A stretch of DNA of 64,000 bases from Azospirillum sp. TSO22-1 (lineage in GTDB: Bacteria > Pseudomonadota > Alphaproteobacteria > Azospirillales > Azospirillaceae): NCBI RefSeq assembly GCF_003116015.1, contig NZ_LGQZ01000011.1, forward strand, positions 33,475 to 97,474, given 5' to 3'. Both the position numbers and the translations under genes were made by a program. Shown piece after piece: positions 17,643 through 26,037 of the stretch (position 1 is its first letter; each line of letters starts with the position of its first letter). Under the pieces are notes generated by a model. That model worked only from the letters and a program-made list of their open reading frames with translations. It ran no database searches and was not told the DNA's origin.

Positions 17643-18434
17643 ATGAGCGAACGCGCGCACGCCCCGGCGGGCGGGCACAATAGCCTGACCCGCGGCGAGG
17701 CCACCATAGCCTATCGTCACACCCCCTCCTCTCGGCCCGGCGCGTCGCCGGGTGTGATGTTCTGCGGTGGCTTCATGTCCGACATGACCGGCACCAAGGC
17801 GGTGGCGCTGGAGGCCTGGGCGGCGATGCGCGGCCTCGCTTACACGCGCTTCGATTACCAGGGCCACGGCGTCTCCAGCGGCCGGTTCGATGACGGCACG
17901 GTCGGCGTGTGGGCCGAGGACGCGCTGGCGGTGCTGGACCATGTGACGCAGGGGCCGCAGATCCTTGTCGGCTCCTCGATGGGCGGCTGGATCGCGCTGC
18001 TGGCCGCCCTGCGGCGGCCGGAGCGGGTGGCCGCGCTGGTCGGCGTGGCGCCGGCCCCCGACTTCACCGAGGATCTGATCTGGGATGCGCTGGGCGACGA
18101 CGTCCGGGCCACGCTGCTGCGCGATGGCGCGTGGTGCCGCCCGTCGCAGTACTTCGACGATCCCAAGCCGGTGACGCTCAAGCTCATTGAGGACGGGCGG
18201 CGGCACCTGTTGCTGCGCGCCCCGATCCCGTTCGCCGGCCCGGTGCGGCTGCTGCACGGCATGATGGACGCGGACGTGCCCTGGCAGACCAGCCTGCGCC
18301 TCGCCGATGCGCTGGTGGGGACCGACGTGCGGGTGACGCTGGTGAAGGACGGCGACCACCGCCTGTCGCGCGACGCGGACATCGCGCTGCTTTGCCACAC
18401 GGTGGGCGAGGTGGCGGACGAGTTGGCGCCATAG
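17643..18434 (+). CDS. Alpha/beta hydrolase
   Basis: The 263-residue protein has the oxyanion region FCGGFMSDMTG, the nucleophile elbow GSSMGG (serine near residue 118), an aspartate in HGMMDADVPW and a histidine in KDGDHRLSR, which complete a Ser-Asp-His triad. The DMTGTKA and FDYQGHG segments resemble the ABHD10-like and bacterial carboxylesterase/thioesterase group. The substrate is unknown. The start codon has no long leader. Confidence 0.88.
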   Translation: MSERAHAPAGGHNSLTRGEATIAYRHTPSSRPGASPGVMFCGGFMSDMTGTKAVALEAWAAMRGLAYTRFDYQGHGVSSGRFDDGTVGVWAEDALAVLDHVTQGPQILVGSSMGGWIALLAALRRPERVAALVGVAPAPDFTEDLIWDALGDDVRATLLRDGAWCRPSQYFDDPKPVTLKLIEDGRRHLLLRAPIPFAGPVRLLHGMMDADVPWQTSLRLADALVGTDVRVTLVKDGDHRLSRDADIALLCHTVGEVADELAP

Positions 18435-18523
18435 GGCGAAGCTATCGCTGCGGTCCGGATTCGCGATTGGACCGCGCGAGCCGCGGCCGGCACTCTCCAT
18501 CTGCGGCATTGATGGAGGGGGCC

Positions 18524-18736
18524 ATGGCCAAGACGTTGAGCTTTGCGTGCGTGCACTTCACGGTGGCGTTCACCCTGGGCTACCTGATGACAGGCAGCGT
18601 GGCGGTGGGTGGTGCGGTGGCGCTGGTCGAGCCGCTGTGCAACACGGTGGCCTTCCACCTGCACGAAAAGGCCTGGGCCTGGCTGCGCGAGCGCCGCGCC
18701 GGCGTGGCGGCGGAGCCGGCGATGGCCGCTGCGTAA
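18524..18736 (+). CDS. DUF2061 membrane protein
   Basis: A 70-residue protein with two hydrophobic helices and the DUF2061 pattern TVAFTLGYLMTGSVAVGGAVALVEPLCNTVAFHLHEKAW. Function is unknown. ATG at 18524 has GGAGGGGG directly upstream; an ATG four codons earlier is possible. It lies 69 bases before tRNA-Ser. Confidence 0.88.
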   Translation: MAKTLSFACVHFTVAFTLGYLMTGSVAVGGAVALVEPLCNTVAFHLHEKAWAWLRERRAGVAAEPAMAAA

Positions 18737-18805
18737 GGTGCGTTCGGCACCTCAAAACAGGGGCTTGCGATCCGCCGCGGGGATGGCTATAAACGCGTCC
18801 TCCGC

Positions 18806-18896
18806 GGAGGGGTGGCCGAGTGGTCGAAGGCGCACGCCTGGAAAGTGTGTATACCCCAAAAGGGTATCGAGGGTTCGAATCCCTCTCCCTCCGCCA
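18806..18896 (+). tRNA. tRNA-Ser (anticodon GGA), reads UCC/UCU
   Basis: The 91-base gene folds as a long-variable-arm tRNA. The acceptor GGAGGGG pairs with TCCCTCC plus discriminator G and an encoded CCA. It has a GCCGAGTGGTCGAAGGC D-arm, anticodon loop CTGGAAA (anticodon 18840-18842), a variable arm ATACCCCAAAAGGGTAT, and a T-arm GAGGGTTCGAATCCCTC. The gene is intact, but its terminator is split by the Tn7-like insertion that begins 28 bases downstream. Confidence 0.97.
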
Positions 18897-18904
18897 CGAA
18901 TTTA

Positions 18905-18923
18905 GCCCAAGCAACTGGTTTGC
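18905..18923 (+). terminator. Left half of the tRNA-Ser terminator, split by the transposon
   Basis: GCCCAAGCAA (18905-18914) is the left arm of a hairpin whose right arm TTGCTTGGGC (45910-45919), followed by ATTTTCGTTT, now lies 27 kb away. Joining the two flanks and removing one copy of TTTGC restores a perfect 10-bp stem with a T-rich tail. This is direct evidence for the insertion point. Confidence 0.85.
18919..18923. repeat. Target-site duplication, tRNA side (TTTGC)
   Basis: The 5-bp TTTGC next to the TGTCGC transposon end is repeated at 45909-45913 beside the other end. Five-base duplications are standard for Tn7-type transposition. Confidence 0.85.
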
Positions 18924-18990
18924 TGTCGCTTTCGCCTTTAGGTGAGAATTGCGGCTTATAAGTGAGAGTGCGACGCGCATAAGTGAGACG
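18924..18990 (+). repeat. tRNA-proximal transposon end with three TnsB-type sites
   Basis: Starting from TGTCGC, three related sites TAGGTGAGA (18939), TAAGTGAGA (18959) and TAAGTGAGA (18980) follow at 20- and 21-base spacing. Closely packed about 20-bp repeats are the hallmark of the Tn7 right end, where TnsB binds. Confidence 0.75.
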
Positions 18991-19279
18991 AAACCGCACT
19001 CTCCGGATCGGATTTCCCAAAGTCTTCCAACGAATTGATGGGGTGGTCGGGCGCCTCTGAGGAGTCGCGCGGCCTTCAATCCGTAATTCGTCGTCTCAAT
19101 CCTGAAATTCGGATTCTTCTCGCCTAAAGGGATCACCGTCAGGATGGAGTCCTTCGGGACCGAATCACGCGGTGGTGTGCGGCGCGAAGCATGTGGCGAC
19201 TGTCCGGACGTCTCCGCGACAACGGTGCCGCCGACCCGGATCATGGGGCCTTCCGGTCCAACGTTCGGGAGCCCTGGGG

Positions 19280-20575
19280 ATGCTGCCAGCCGCCGATGAC
19301 CTCTGGCCGGGGCGGCCGCCCCTTCTGGAGGATGAGTCTTTTTCCTCCTGGTTCGCTCGCGTTGCCGCCGCCAACGGTCTGCGGCCTGCCGAATTGTACC
19401 GGCTCGTCCAGCCAAGCGGTGGCCTCCGTCCACGGGACCTCGACCGCTACGGCGACATCCATCTGCTGGGCGCCATGGCCGACAAGACCGGCGTTTCCAG
19501 AGAGGCTCTGGAGCAATCCACCTTCCGCCGCTGGGCCGGATGGGCGTTCGAGCGGGACGATGGCTTGGTCAAGCTGGACTGGCTACCGCCGGCCGGGCGG
19601 GAGAAGGCAAAGCGGTGCTTCGGCCAGCAGGTATGCCCGTCATGCTTGGCAGAAGACACCACTCCCCACCTGCGGCTGGAATGGCGCCTATCCTTCCTAA
19701 CCGTCTGTCCGATGCACGGGCACCTTCTGCTCGACCGTTGCCCCGCCTGCAACGAGCCGTTCAGCATTCTGCGCCAAGAACGCCGGGAAGGCGTCTGCTG
19801 CTGGTCCTGTGGCGCCGACGTGCGCCGCTTCACAGGGGATCATCCGCCTGTCGATCCGATTCCGGTGCAGCAGAACCTGCTGGACACGCTGAATCAGGGA
19901 TGGCGGACGCTGGGCAGCTACGGCCCCGTCTATTCGTTCGCGGCTTTGGAGATACTGGCGCTGATCGCCCGCCGGATCGCTGGCGGCAAGTATGCCTATG
20001 GGCTGAGGGAATGGATCAGCCTGCACGAGCCCCGGCTGTCCCTGCCGCCCGAAACCTTACCACGGGTTCATGACTGGGCGTTGCTGACTCCGAGGGCCCG
20101 GTGCGTGCTGGTTGCCATGGCGCATCACCTGCTCGGCGACTGGCCTCACCGCTTCATAGTTGCGGCGCGGTCTGTCGGGATGGCGAGCTCCTCCGTGTAC
20201 AATCCGTCTAATGAGTACGTGCCCTTCGCCTACGCCCATGCCGTCGAGTGGCACCTGAAAGAGCCTCACAAGTTTGGAGCCCGCTACGAAGTAGCCTCTG
20301 CCAAGTCTGTTCTGGAGCGGCATGGCATCAAGCCGACCTACCGGAACTTGAAAGAACTGGTCGGCACCAAGCTCGCCGCCATGAGCGAAATGGCGGAGCC
20401 GGTCGGGCAGGCCACTCCTTGGGGGCAGGGGCGGTACTGGAAGCTCGACGGTGTCTCGGCCGAGGTGAAGGAGGCCGCGCGTCACGCGGCCCATCGATCG
20501 GGCGAAAATGTCGCGGCTTGGCTAGATAAAGTATTGCGGAAGGAGTTGAAGCTACCAGATATGCGGTTATCCTAG
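19280..20575 (+). CDS. tniQ: TniQ/TnsD-family target selection protein
   Basis: The 431-residue protein starts with the TniQ signature (LWPGRPPLLEDESFSSWFARVA). It carries zinc-binding pairs at about C119/C122 (CPSC), C143/H146 (CPMH), C154/C157 (CPAC) and C174/C177 (CWSC). A long C-terminal half with helix-turn-helix-like segments (SAKSVLERHGIKPTYRNL) follows. TnsD/TniQ proteins bind the attachment site and recruit TnsC. The size suits a sequence-specific DNA reader rather than a short CRISPR-linked TniQ, consistent with the tRNA-Ser target next door. I chose ATG at 19280 because the conserved domain starts immediately after it. It is unusual in being first in the operon. Confidence 0.9.
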   Translation: MLPAADDLWPGRPPLLEDESFSSWFARVAAANGLRPAELYRLVQPSGGLRPRDLDRYGDIHLLGAMADKTGVSREALEQSTFRRWAGWAFERDDGLVKLDWLPPAGREKAKRCFGQQVCPSCLAEDTTPHLRLEWRLSFLTVCPMHGHLLLDRCPACNEPFSILRQERREGVCCWSCGADVRRFTGDHPPVDPIPVQQNLLDTLNQGWRTLGSYGPVYSFAALEILALIARRIAGGKYAYGLREWISLHEPRLSLPPETLPRVHDWALLTPRARCVLVAMAHHLLGDWPHRFIVAARSVGMASSSVYNPSNEYVPFAYAHAVEWHLKEPHKFGARYEVASAKSVLERHGIKPTYRNLKELVGTKLAAMSEMAEPVGQATPWGQGRYWKLDGVSAEVKEAARHAAHRSGENVAAWLDKVLRKELKLPDMRLS

Positions 20576-20633
20576 TTTCGCGGGAGGGGTTGCGTATCGG
20601 ATATTCCACTGGTTGTAGCTGTGGGGTCGTTCC

Positions 20634-21287
20634 ATGTCGGTCCGTAAAATCGGGCTCTGTTACCGAAGCGTCGGTGGTCGGGTGCCCATGGGGGCTGGCC
20701 GGGCGGCCGTCATGGTCGAATCGACGTTGGAGCGGGACTTCGCCCTTCTACAGCGGTTCGACCCGGCCGTTGCCGGCATCGAGGAGCAACCGGTGCGCAT
20801 CGAGTACCGGGTCGGCCAGGGAACCAAGCGCCACTACGTTCCGGACTTTCTCGTGACCTACCAGGACGCTGCACGGCCGACACGGTTGGTCGAGGTCAAG
20901 TACTCCACCGACCAGCACCTGTTGACCGGATCTCTGGAAGAGCGATTCGCCGCGGCCCGAGATTACGCCGCCGAGCGCGGCTGGGTCTTCGCGCTGGTGA
21001 CCGAGAAGGAGATCCGCACCCCAAGGCTGGAGAACGCGACTTTCCTGCTTCCCTTCCGTGACCGGCCGCCAGATCCGGCATTTCGCGACCGGATGCTCGA
21101 GGCGACGGGCCGGGAACCGGTCACCGTGCAGGAACTGGCCGATCTCGTCGCCGGCGATGCCGGTGACCGCGCGCGGGTGCTGCCCAGTCTGTGGGCCTTG
21201 GTCGCGCGCTTCGAGATCATGGCGGACCTCGACCAGCCGATCACCATGCGGACCGTGCTTCGGCGGCCCAGGAGAGGAAGCGCATGA
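20634..21287 (+). CDS. tnsA: TnsA-type endonuclease subunit
   Basis: The 217-residue protein has the TnsA restriction-enzyme-like core. The catalytic glutamate is in ESTLERDFALL (about E29), the aspartate in YVPDFLV (about D71), and E-V-K is in LVEVKYS (about 87-89). A C-terminal winged region follows (VTVQELADLVAG). TnsA cuts the 5' ends of the transposon so that, with TnsB, the element moves by cut-and-paste. Its presence distinguishes this element from Tn5053-type (TniABQ) and type V-K elements. It overlaps tnsB by four bases (ATGA). Confidence 0.92.
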   Translation: MSVRKIGLCYRSVGGRVPMGAGRAAVMVESTLERDFALLQRFDPAVAGIEEQPVRIEYRVGQGTKRHYVPDFLVTYQDAARPTRLVEVKYSTDQHLLTGSLEERFAAARDYAAERGWVFALVTEKEIRTPRLENATFLLPFRDRPPDPAFRDRMLEATGREPVTVQELADLVAGDAGDRARVLPSLWALVARFEIMADLDQPITMRTVLRRPRRGSA

Positions 21288-23239
21288 CAAAGCGGTTCAG
21301 CTACAGTCCTGGCGCGGCCGTGAAGCACCAGGGGCGCTCTTGCACCATTTTGGAGGCGGTCACGGCCTCGTCCGTTCTGATCGAGGACGCTGAGACGAAG
21401 GAGACGCAGGTGGTGCCGGTCTCCCAGCTGTCGTATCCGGATGGTCAGGAGAAGGCGGAACCGAAGCGGCTCCTGGACAGCCTTCCCGACGACGATCTGG
21501 CCGAGGCGAAGCGTCGCTTCGCCATCATCAAGCCGCTGGTCCGCTGCGAGCGCCGCAGCCACGAGGACGTGAAGTGGGTGGCCGAGCAACATGGAATTGG
21601 GCTTTCCACGCTCTACCGCTGGATCAAGACCTACGAAGGCCGGCGGCTTATGTCCGACCTCGCTCCGCGGCGTAAGGGCAGGGCCATGCCCAAGCGCTTG
21701 GATCCCGCCATCGAGGCGGTCATCGAGAGCGTGATCAAGGAACTCTACCTGTCCAAACAGAAGGTCACCGGCGAGGAGGTGATCATCGAGGTCCATCGTC
21801 GCTGTCGGGTCGCCAAGCTGACCAGGCCGGCCGGAAGCACGATCCGTGATCGCCTCCGGGCGGTGGACCCCAGGGAGAAGGTGCTGAAGCGCGAGGGCAA
21901 GAAGGCGGCGCGCGACAAGTTCGGTTCGGTGAAGGGGGAGTTCCCCGGTGCCGATTCGCCGCTCGCCGTCGTGCAGATCGACCACACGCTGCTCGACATC
22001 ATCGTGCTGGACGAGGAGATGCGTCTGCCGATCGGCCGCCCCTGGCTGACGCTGGCCATCGACGTCTTCAGCCGCATGGTGGTCGGCTATCACTTGTCGC
22101 TGGACCATCCGAGCGCCTTCGCCGTGGGGTTGTGCCTGTGCCAAGGCATGCTGGGCAAGGCGGCGGAACTGGAGCGACTCGGCATCAAGGGTGAGTGGCC
22201 GGTGTGGGGCAAGCCCCGCATGATCCACTCCGACAACGGTAAGGACTTCCGCAGTTACCTGATCCAGGACACGCTGGACCAGCATGATGTACGCTACGAG
22301 TTCCGCCCGCCCAAGACCCCGCACTACGGCGGACATATCGAGCGGCTGTGCGGCGCGCTGGGCAAGAAGATTCACGCGCTGCCCGGCGCCACCTTTTCCA
22401 ACCCCAAGCAGCGGGGCGAGTACAAGTCCGAAGCCAAGGCAAAGATGACGCTGGAGGAGCTTCGGAGATGGCTCCTGAACCGTATCGTTGGCATCTACCA
22501 CAACAAGGTTCATGAGGGGATAGGCTTCCCACCGCTGGCCCGGTGGAACGAGGGTATCGTCGGCAGCGACCGCATGCGCGGCCGTGGCCTGCCCGAGCCG
22601 ATTCAGGACCCGCGCCGCCTCCGTCTGGACTTCCTACCCTTCATTGAGCGCACGGTACAGCCTGAAGGCATCGTCTGGGACAAGATCTGGTACCGCGACC
22701 CGTTGCTCTCCCAGTGGGTGCGGGCCGATGAAGGGCGCCGCCGGCGAAAGTTCAAGGTTCGGCGCGACCCAACCGATATCTCGAAGCTCTACTTCCTCGA
22801 CCCGAGCCTGGGTGACTACGTGGAAATCCCCTATAGGGACTATGGCCGCCCCTCAATCTCGCTGTGGGATTACCGGGCGGTCGAGGCCTACCTGCGGCGC
22901 CAGGGCAAGGCGGCGGAGAACGAGGCCGCCATCTTCGAAGCCTACGAAGAGATGCACCGCATCACGGCCGAGGCGGCGCAGCACACCAAGCGCGTGCGCC
23001 GGGAGCAGGCCAAGCGGGCAGAGTTGCGCAAGCATCGCGCCGCCCTGACGCTGGATCCGCCGCAGTCGCCAGAACCGGTGGCGCTGAAAACGCCCCCACC
23101 AAAAACGCCCCGTCAGCGCGAGGGACATCTGGCACTCGTGGTTGACAACGAGCAGCGAACGCCGGCCAAGCCTTCGACCTCCGCAACGGACTTCGACTTC
23201 GACGACAGTGAGATCAGGACGGGCGTGGAGGAATGGTGA
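21284..23239 (+). CDS. tnsB: TnsB-type DDE transposase
   Basis: The 651-residue protein has N-terminal helix-turn-helix DNA-binding regions (VAEQHGIGLSTLYRWIKTY). A retroviral-type integrase core follows: aspartates in VVQIDHTLLD (about residue 231) and IHSDNGKDF (about 312), and the glutamate in GGHIERLCGAL (about 349). A Mu-transposase C-terminal beta-barrel (LDFLPFIERTVQPEGIVWDKIWYRDPLL) and a charged tail complete it. It binds the repeated end sites and cuts and joins the 3' ends. All catalytic residues are present. The tail probably contacts TnsC. The stop overlaps the tnsC start. Confidence 0.95.
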   Translation: MTKRFSYSPGAAVKHQGRSCTILEAVTASSVLIEDAETKETQVVPVSQLSYPDGQEKAEPKRLLDSLPDDDLAEAKRRFAIIKPLVRCERRSHEDVKWVAEQHGIGLSTLYRWIKTYEGRRLMSDLAPRRKGRAMPKRLDPAIEAVIESVIKELYLSKQKVTGEEVIIEVHRRCRVAKLTRPAGSTIRDRLRAVDPREKVLKREGKKAARDKFGSVKGEFPGADSPLAVVQIDHTLLDIIVLDEEMRLPIGRPWLTLAIDVFSRMVVGYHLSLDHPSAFAVGLCLCQGMLGKAAELERLGIKGEWPVWGKPRMIHSDNGKDFRSYLIQDTLDQHDVRYEFRPPKTPHYGGHIERLCGALGKKIHALPGATFSNPKQRGEYKSEAKAKMTLEELRRWLLNRIVGIYHNKVHEGIGFPPLARWNEGIVGSDRMRGRGLPEPIQDPRRLRLDFLPFIERTVQPEGIVWDKIWYRDPLLSQWVRADEGRRRRKFKVRRDPTDISKLYFLDPSLGDYVEIPYRDYGRPSISLWDYRAVEAYLRRQGKAAENEAAIFEAYEEMHRITAEAAQHTKRVRREQAKRAELRKHRAALTLDPPQSPEPVALKTPPPKTPRQREGHLALVVDNEQRTPAKPSTSATDFDFDDSEIRTGVEEW

Positions 23240-24129
23240 TGCATCTTGAGCCGTTTGCTGGGGGCGGTTCGCTGGAACTGGGAATGTCTGCCGAAGACAT
23301 CGCTACCCGGATTCGCCGGATCAGGAGCCCCCGCTACGTTGAATACGACACCGGAACGGCCGTGCTCGACCGGTTGGCTTGGCTGTACAACCACCCCAAC
23401 GTGCCGAGACCGCCTTGCAGCCTGATCTATGGCGATACGAACAACGGGAAGACGGCGCTCGCCTACAAGTTCGTGCGGGACCACAGCCCCAGCGAAGACA
23501 GTCCGGATTACGGCAAGCGCCCGGTGGTCTACCTCCAATCTCCTCCGTTCGCCGACGTGAACGGCTTCTACGACGCCATCCTGCGCGCCCTGAAGGCGCC
23601 ATACCGTTCAACCGCCAGAGCCCAAAGCAAGTGGGACCAGCTTCTGGTTCTTCTCGGCGCGGTGGGGACGCGGGTGGTAATCGTGGACGAGGTCAACAAC
23701 CTGCTGGTTGGCAAGGTCGACCAACGCTCGATGGTGCTGAACAGCCTCAAGAGCCTGAGCAACGAACTGAAGATATCCGTCGTCGCCCTGGGAACCCAGG
23801 ATGCCGTGCGCGTCTTTCAGACCGACCAGCAACTTGGCAACCGGTTCGAGCCCATGGGGATTCCCCGCTGGGCGGTGTCCAACGAATACGCCGTGTTCAT
23901 TGGGCGCTTTGCCCAGGGGCTGCAGCTGAAGCAGGAAAGTAGCTTCCGCTCAAAAGAACTGGTTGGCCGGATCCACCGCTTGGCCGAAGGACTTACGGGC
24001 GAGACCTGCAAGCTGCTCGCTCTGGCGGCCGAGATGGCGGTGCAAAGCGGCCGGGAGGTCATCGACATGGAAACGCTGGACCAGATGCCTTGGGTGATGC
24101 CGAGTGAGCGGAGGAAGGCGGCGCGGTAA
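23233..24129 (+). CDS. tnsC: TnsC/TniB-type AAA+ regulator of transposition
   Basis: The 298-residue ATPase has Walker A GDTNNGKTAL (about 67-76), Walker B VVIVDEVNNL (about 147-156) and a sensor in LGTQDAVRVF. It belongs to the short TniB-like branch rather than the long Tn7 TnsC. It should form a filament on DNA, bridge TniQ and TnsB, and choose the target. It overlaps tnsB by seven bases with its own GGAGG site, so all four transposition genes form one operon. Confidence 0.93.
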   Translation: MVMHLEPFAGGGSLELGMSAEDIATRIRRIRSPRYVEYDTGTAVLDRLAWLYNHPNVPRPPCSLIYGDTNNGKTALAYKFVRDHSPSEDSPDYGKRPVVYLQSPPFADVNGFYDAILRALKAPYRSTARAQSKWDQLLVLLGAVGTRVVIVDEVNNLLVGKVDQRSMVLNSLKSLSNELKISVVALGTQDAVRVFQTDQQLGNRFEPMGIPRWAVSNEYAVFIGRFAQGLQLKQESSFRSKELVGRIHRLAEGLTGETCKLLALAAEMAVQSGREVIDMETLDQMPWVMPSERRKAAR

Positions 24130-24180
24130 ATCTCACCGCCTGGGGCTTGTGGCGTGTCCCATGAAGTGAGGCTTGGGTCG

Positions 24181-24232
24181 TATAAAATGAGAACGGGCGG
24201 GGCCGCAAGGTGCCGCCCGTTCTCATCTTATG
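24181..24232. repeat. 20-bp near-perfect inverted repeat after tnsC
   Basis: Arms 24181-24200 and 24213-24232 match at 18 of 20 positions (core ATGAGAACGGGCGG) around GGCCGCAAGGTG. It may terminate the tns operon. Each arm also looks like a TnsB-type site (AARATGAGAA), and a further site AAGTGAGG lies at 24164. Confidence 0.6.
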
Positions 24233-24311
24233 GGTAACACTACCTAAGCGGAAGCGTCTGGGTTGTAAGCCTCGGCTGGGAGCTGCGGCGATTGCCGGTT
24301 GACGTTGGCGT

Positions 24312-24419
24312 TCAGGCTGCGGACGCTGCGGCAATGTTCCAGGGCAGCAGGTCGGCGATGCCGTTGATCGGGTGATCAGCGATGCGGCCGAGGACATCGC
24401 GCAAGGTGCTGGCGCTGAC
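24312..24419 (-). pseudogene. IS66 transposase (TnpC) C-terminal fragment
   Basis: The minus strand encodes the end of an IS66 transposase (LRDVLGRIADHPINGIADLLPWN, shown as a landmark) and a stop codon, with nothing of the rest of the gene. The 180 bases between tnsC and this fragment hold only the inverted repeat. Confidence 0.8.
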
Positions 24420-24420
24420 C

Positions 24421-24564
24421 TGTTCGGAACCACCCGGCGCCGTTACTCACTGGACGGGCCGGGCGCTGGCCAAGACGGTCGGCATCAGCCTGCGCGCCGT
24501 TCAGCGCATCTGGGAGGCCAAGCGCGCACGATCCTCCGGTCCAACGATGACGCTGACGGTCTGA
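24421..24564 (+). pseudogene. IS630-family transposase fragment
   Basis: About 35 residues match the helix-turn-helix region of IS630 transposases (EPPGAVTHWTGRALAKTVG, then LRAVQRIWEA). The catalytic domain is missing. It abuts the IS66 fragment. Confidence 0.75.
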
Positions 24565-24625
24565 GCCATGCCGACAGAATCGCACGTCGGCGCCGCTCTA
24601 TGAATCCTATGTCTGCGTCAATGCA

Positions 24626-25207
24626 CTAGCGACTTTCGATCGAGGTCTCCGTGGGCAGACCGGCAGCCATCCAGGAGGTCTGCCCTCCGCGATACCACTT
24701 CACGTTGGTATAGCCCAAAGCCACAGCGCGCAGAGAGGCGTTGTACGACAGCCAGCACTGGGCACTCAGGCAGAAAAACACGAGCGGCTTTCTACGGTCA
24801 CCTGCGGTAAGGGTGTTCAGGCGCTCGGCCATACGGACCTGCACCCGGTCGTTGAGGTTCTCGCCCAACCCCGCACCGTTCAACCAGAGTGCCGTGGGAA
24901 TGGTGGCGTGGGCGCCGCCTCCGAGCACGTCGATGAGCACCGCGTCGGGGCTCGAGGCGATCAGCGACAGCACTTCTCCGGTCGTGATCGTTTGTGCGCC
25001 AGGCACCACGATGGGGGTTTTGCTGTGATAAGCTCCTGTGAAAACGCTATCGCGCGGTGGCACCTCCCAATTCACCGTTTCATCAGCGTAATTGCTGCCT
25101 GTTAGGACGATCTTTCCGAGTTGGGCGCGGTCGACCGGTGCCGTCGTCTGGCATCCGCCGAGCACCGCGGCGGCCAAGCTGACGAGGATGATGAAGATGC
25201 GGGGCAT
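24626..25207 (-). CDS. Rhodanese-like lipoprotein
   Basis: The 193-residue protein has a lipoprotein signal (AAAVLGGC, lipidated cysteine about residue 19). A rhodanese fold follows (about 75-185) with SPDAVLIDVLGGG, the active-site stretch FFCLSAQCWLSYNASLRA and YRGGQTSWMAAGLP. The C-x4-C-W loop resembles the exported rhodanese-like proteins linked to PQQ-dependent catabolism, though no PQQ genes are near. It should be anchored in the periplasm and act on sulfur or thiols. It lies three bases after the 140-residue gene, in one operon, and is the first complete cargo gene after the transposition module. Confidence 0.8.
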   Translation of the reverse strand: MPRIFIILVSLAAAVLGGCQTTAPVDRAQLGKIVLTGSNYADETVNWEVPPRDSVFTGAYHSKTPIVVPGAQTITTGEVLSLIASSPDAVLIDVLGGGAHATIPTALWLNGAGLGENLNDRVQVRMAERLNTLTAGDRRKPLVFFCLSAQCWLSYNASLRAVALGYTNVKWYRGGQTSWMAAGLPTETSIESR

Positions 25208-25210
25208 GGT

Positions 25211-25633
25211 TTACTCGCAAAAGCCGTTGATGACCCAGCGAAAGGCGCCATCAGCGGCACGCTGGCATTGGAGGGTGACGCCGCGGCAGAGGGGATGTTC
25301 AGTGATCGGCATTCCGCACGCCGCGGACGGACCACTCATGGAAACTGGAAAGAACGACGCCGTCGTGCCGCCACCTTGCGTGTCTGTGTAGTACACCCGA
25401 ATCATCCGTTGCGTGGCAGCAGGCTTTGCTTCGTCGGCCGGACTGCCTTCGGGCAGCGGTACACGACTGGCACCTTCGATGGGCGCCTGGGTAGACGCCA
25501 ACGTACCTGCATCGAGAGGAATCTGAGGAGGTGCGTCCATTGCGAGCGCGCCGGTCCTCATGGACAGCACACACCAACCGGCTAGGAGTAGATGCCGGAG
25601 CGTTGGACGTGCAAGGGCGGTTGGGTCGGCCAT
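25211..25633 (-). CDS. Exported protein of unknown function
   Basis: The 140-residue protein has a hydrophobic N-terminal segment ending near GALAMDA, consistent with a signal peptide. The rest contains four cysteines (AACG, LCRG, LQCQ, GFCE) likely to form disulfides in the periplasm. I recognise no family. ATG at 25633 has a GGAG site eight bases upstream; longer frames do not. It is cotranscribed with the rhodanese-like lipoprotein and may be its partner. Confidence 0.65.
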   Translation of the reverse strand: MADPTALARPTLRHLLLAGWCVLSMRTGALAMDAPPQIPLDAGTLASTQAPIEGASRVPLPEGSPADEAKPAATQRMIRVYYTDTQGGGTTASFFPVSMSGPSAACGMPITEHPLCRGVTLQCQRAADGAFRWVINGFCE

Positions 25634-25776
25634 CGTGATTCTCCGGCGCAGAATGTGGCTGTCCTTCGCCGTCAGCCGGTTGAGCCATCGTTTCCGAGCG
25701 ATGGCATCCGCGAGCATCGAGCGACTTCAGATATATCTTATGGTGATCGGAACGGCAACACTGTGCCATCCAGCGG

Positions 25777-26037
25777 ATGGTCAACGTTGCCGTTCAGTTT
25801 GGCGCCATCTTGCGAGATCTGCGCGTCGCCAATAGCCTCTCCCAGGAGGAACTGGCCTATCGTGCAGGCATGAGTGTACCTTACCTCAGCGACCTGGAGC
25901 GCGGGCGGTCGAATCCGTCGCTGGCGATGATCGTCGATCTCGCTCTGGCGCTCGGCGTTCATCCGTCCCAGATGCTGGAAGCGTTGAAGATCGACGCCGC
26001 CGGGCAGCCGTCCCGCCGCAAGCGTCCCAAGGAGTGA
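25777..26037 (+). CDS. XRE-family transcriptional regulator
   Basis: The 86-residue protein is almost entirely a Cro/C1 helix-turn-helix domain (LSQEELAYRAGMSVPYLSDLERGRSNPSL marks the recognition region). It is transcribed away from the exported-protein pair with about 140 bases between starts, so it may regulate that operon or itself. There is no sensor domain. Confidence 0.9.
   Translation: MVNVAVQFGAILRDLRVANSLSQEELAYRAGMSVPYLSDLERGRSNPSLAMIVDLALALGVHPSQMLEALKIDAAGQPSRRKRPKE

Noticed and set aside
24181..24232. Possible CRISPR-like repeat or guide array next to tnsC
   Set aside because: Only one inverted pair exists, without regularly spaced repeats or spacers, and no cas gene is found in the window. 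It is better read as a terminator or protein-binding palindrome.
18924..24239. A minimal 5.3-kb transposon ending just after tnsC (TGTTACCCATAAG at 24239 as the other end)
   Set aside because: The flanks show no target duplication there, whereas the end at 45908 has TTTGC duplication and restores the tRNA terminator. The nearer site is kept as an end-like motif only.
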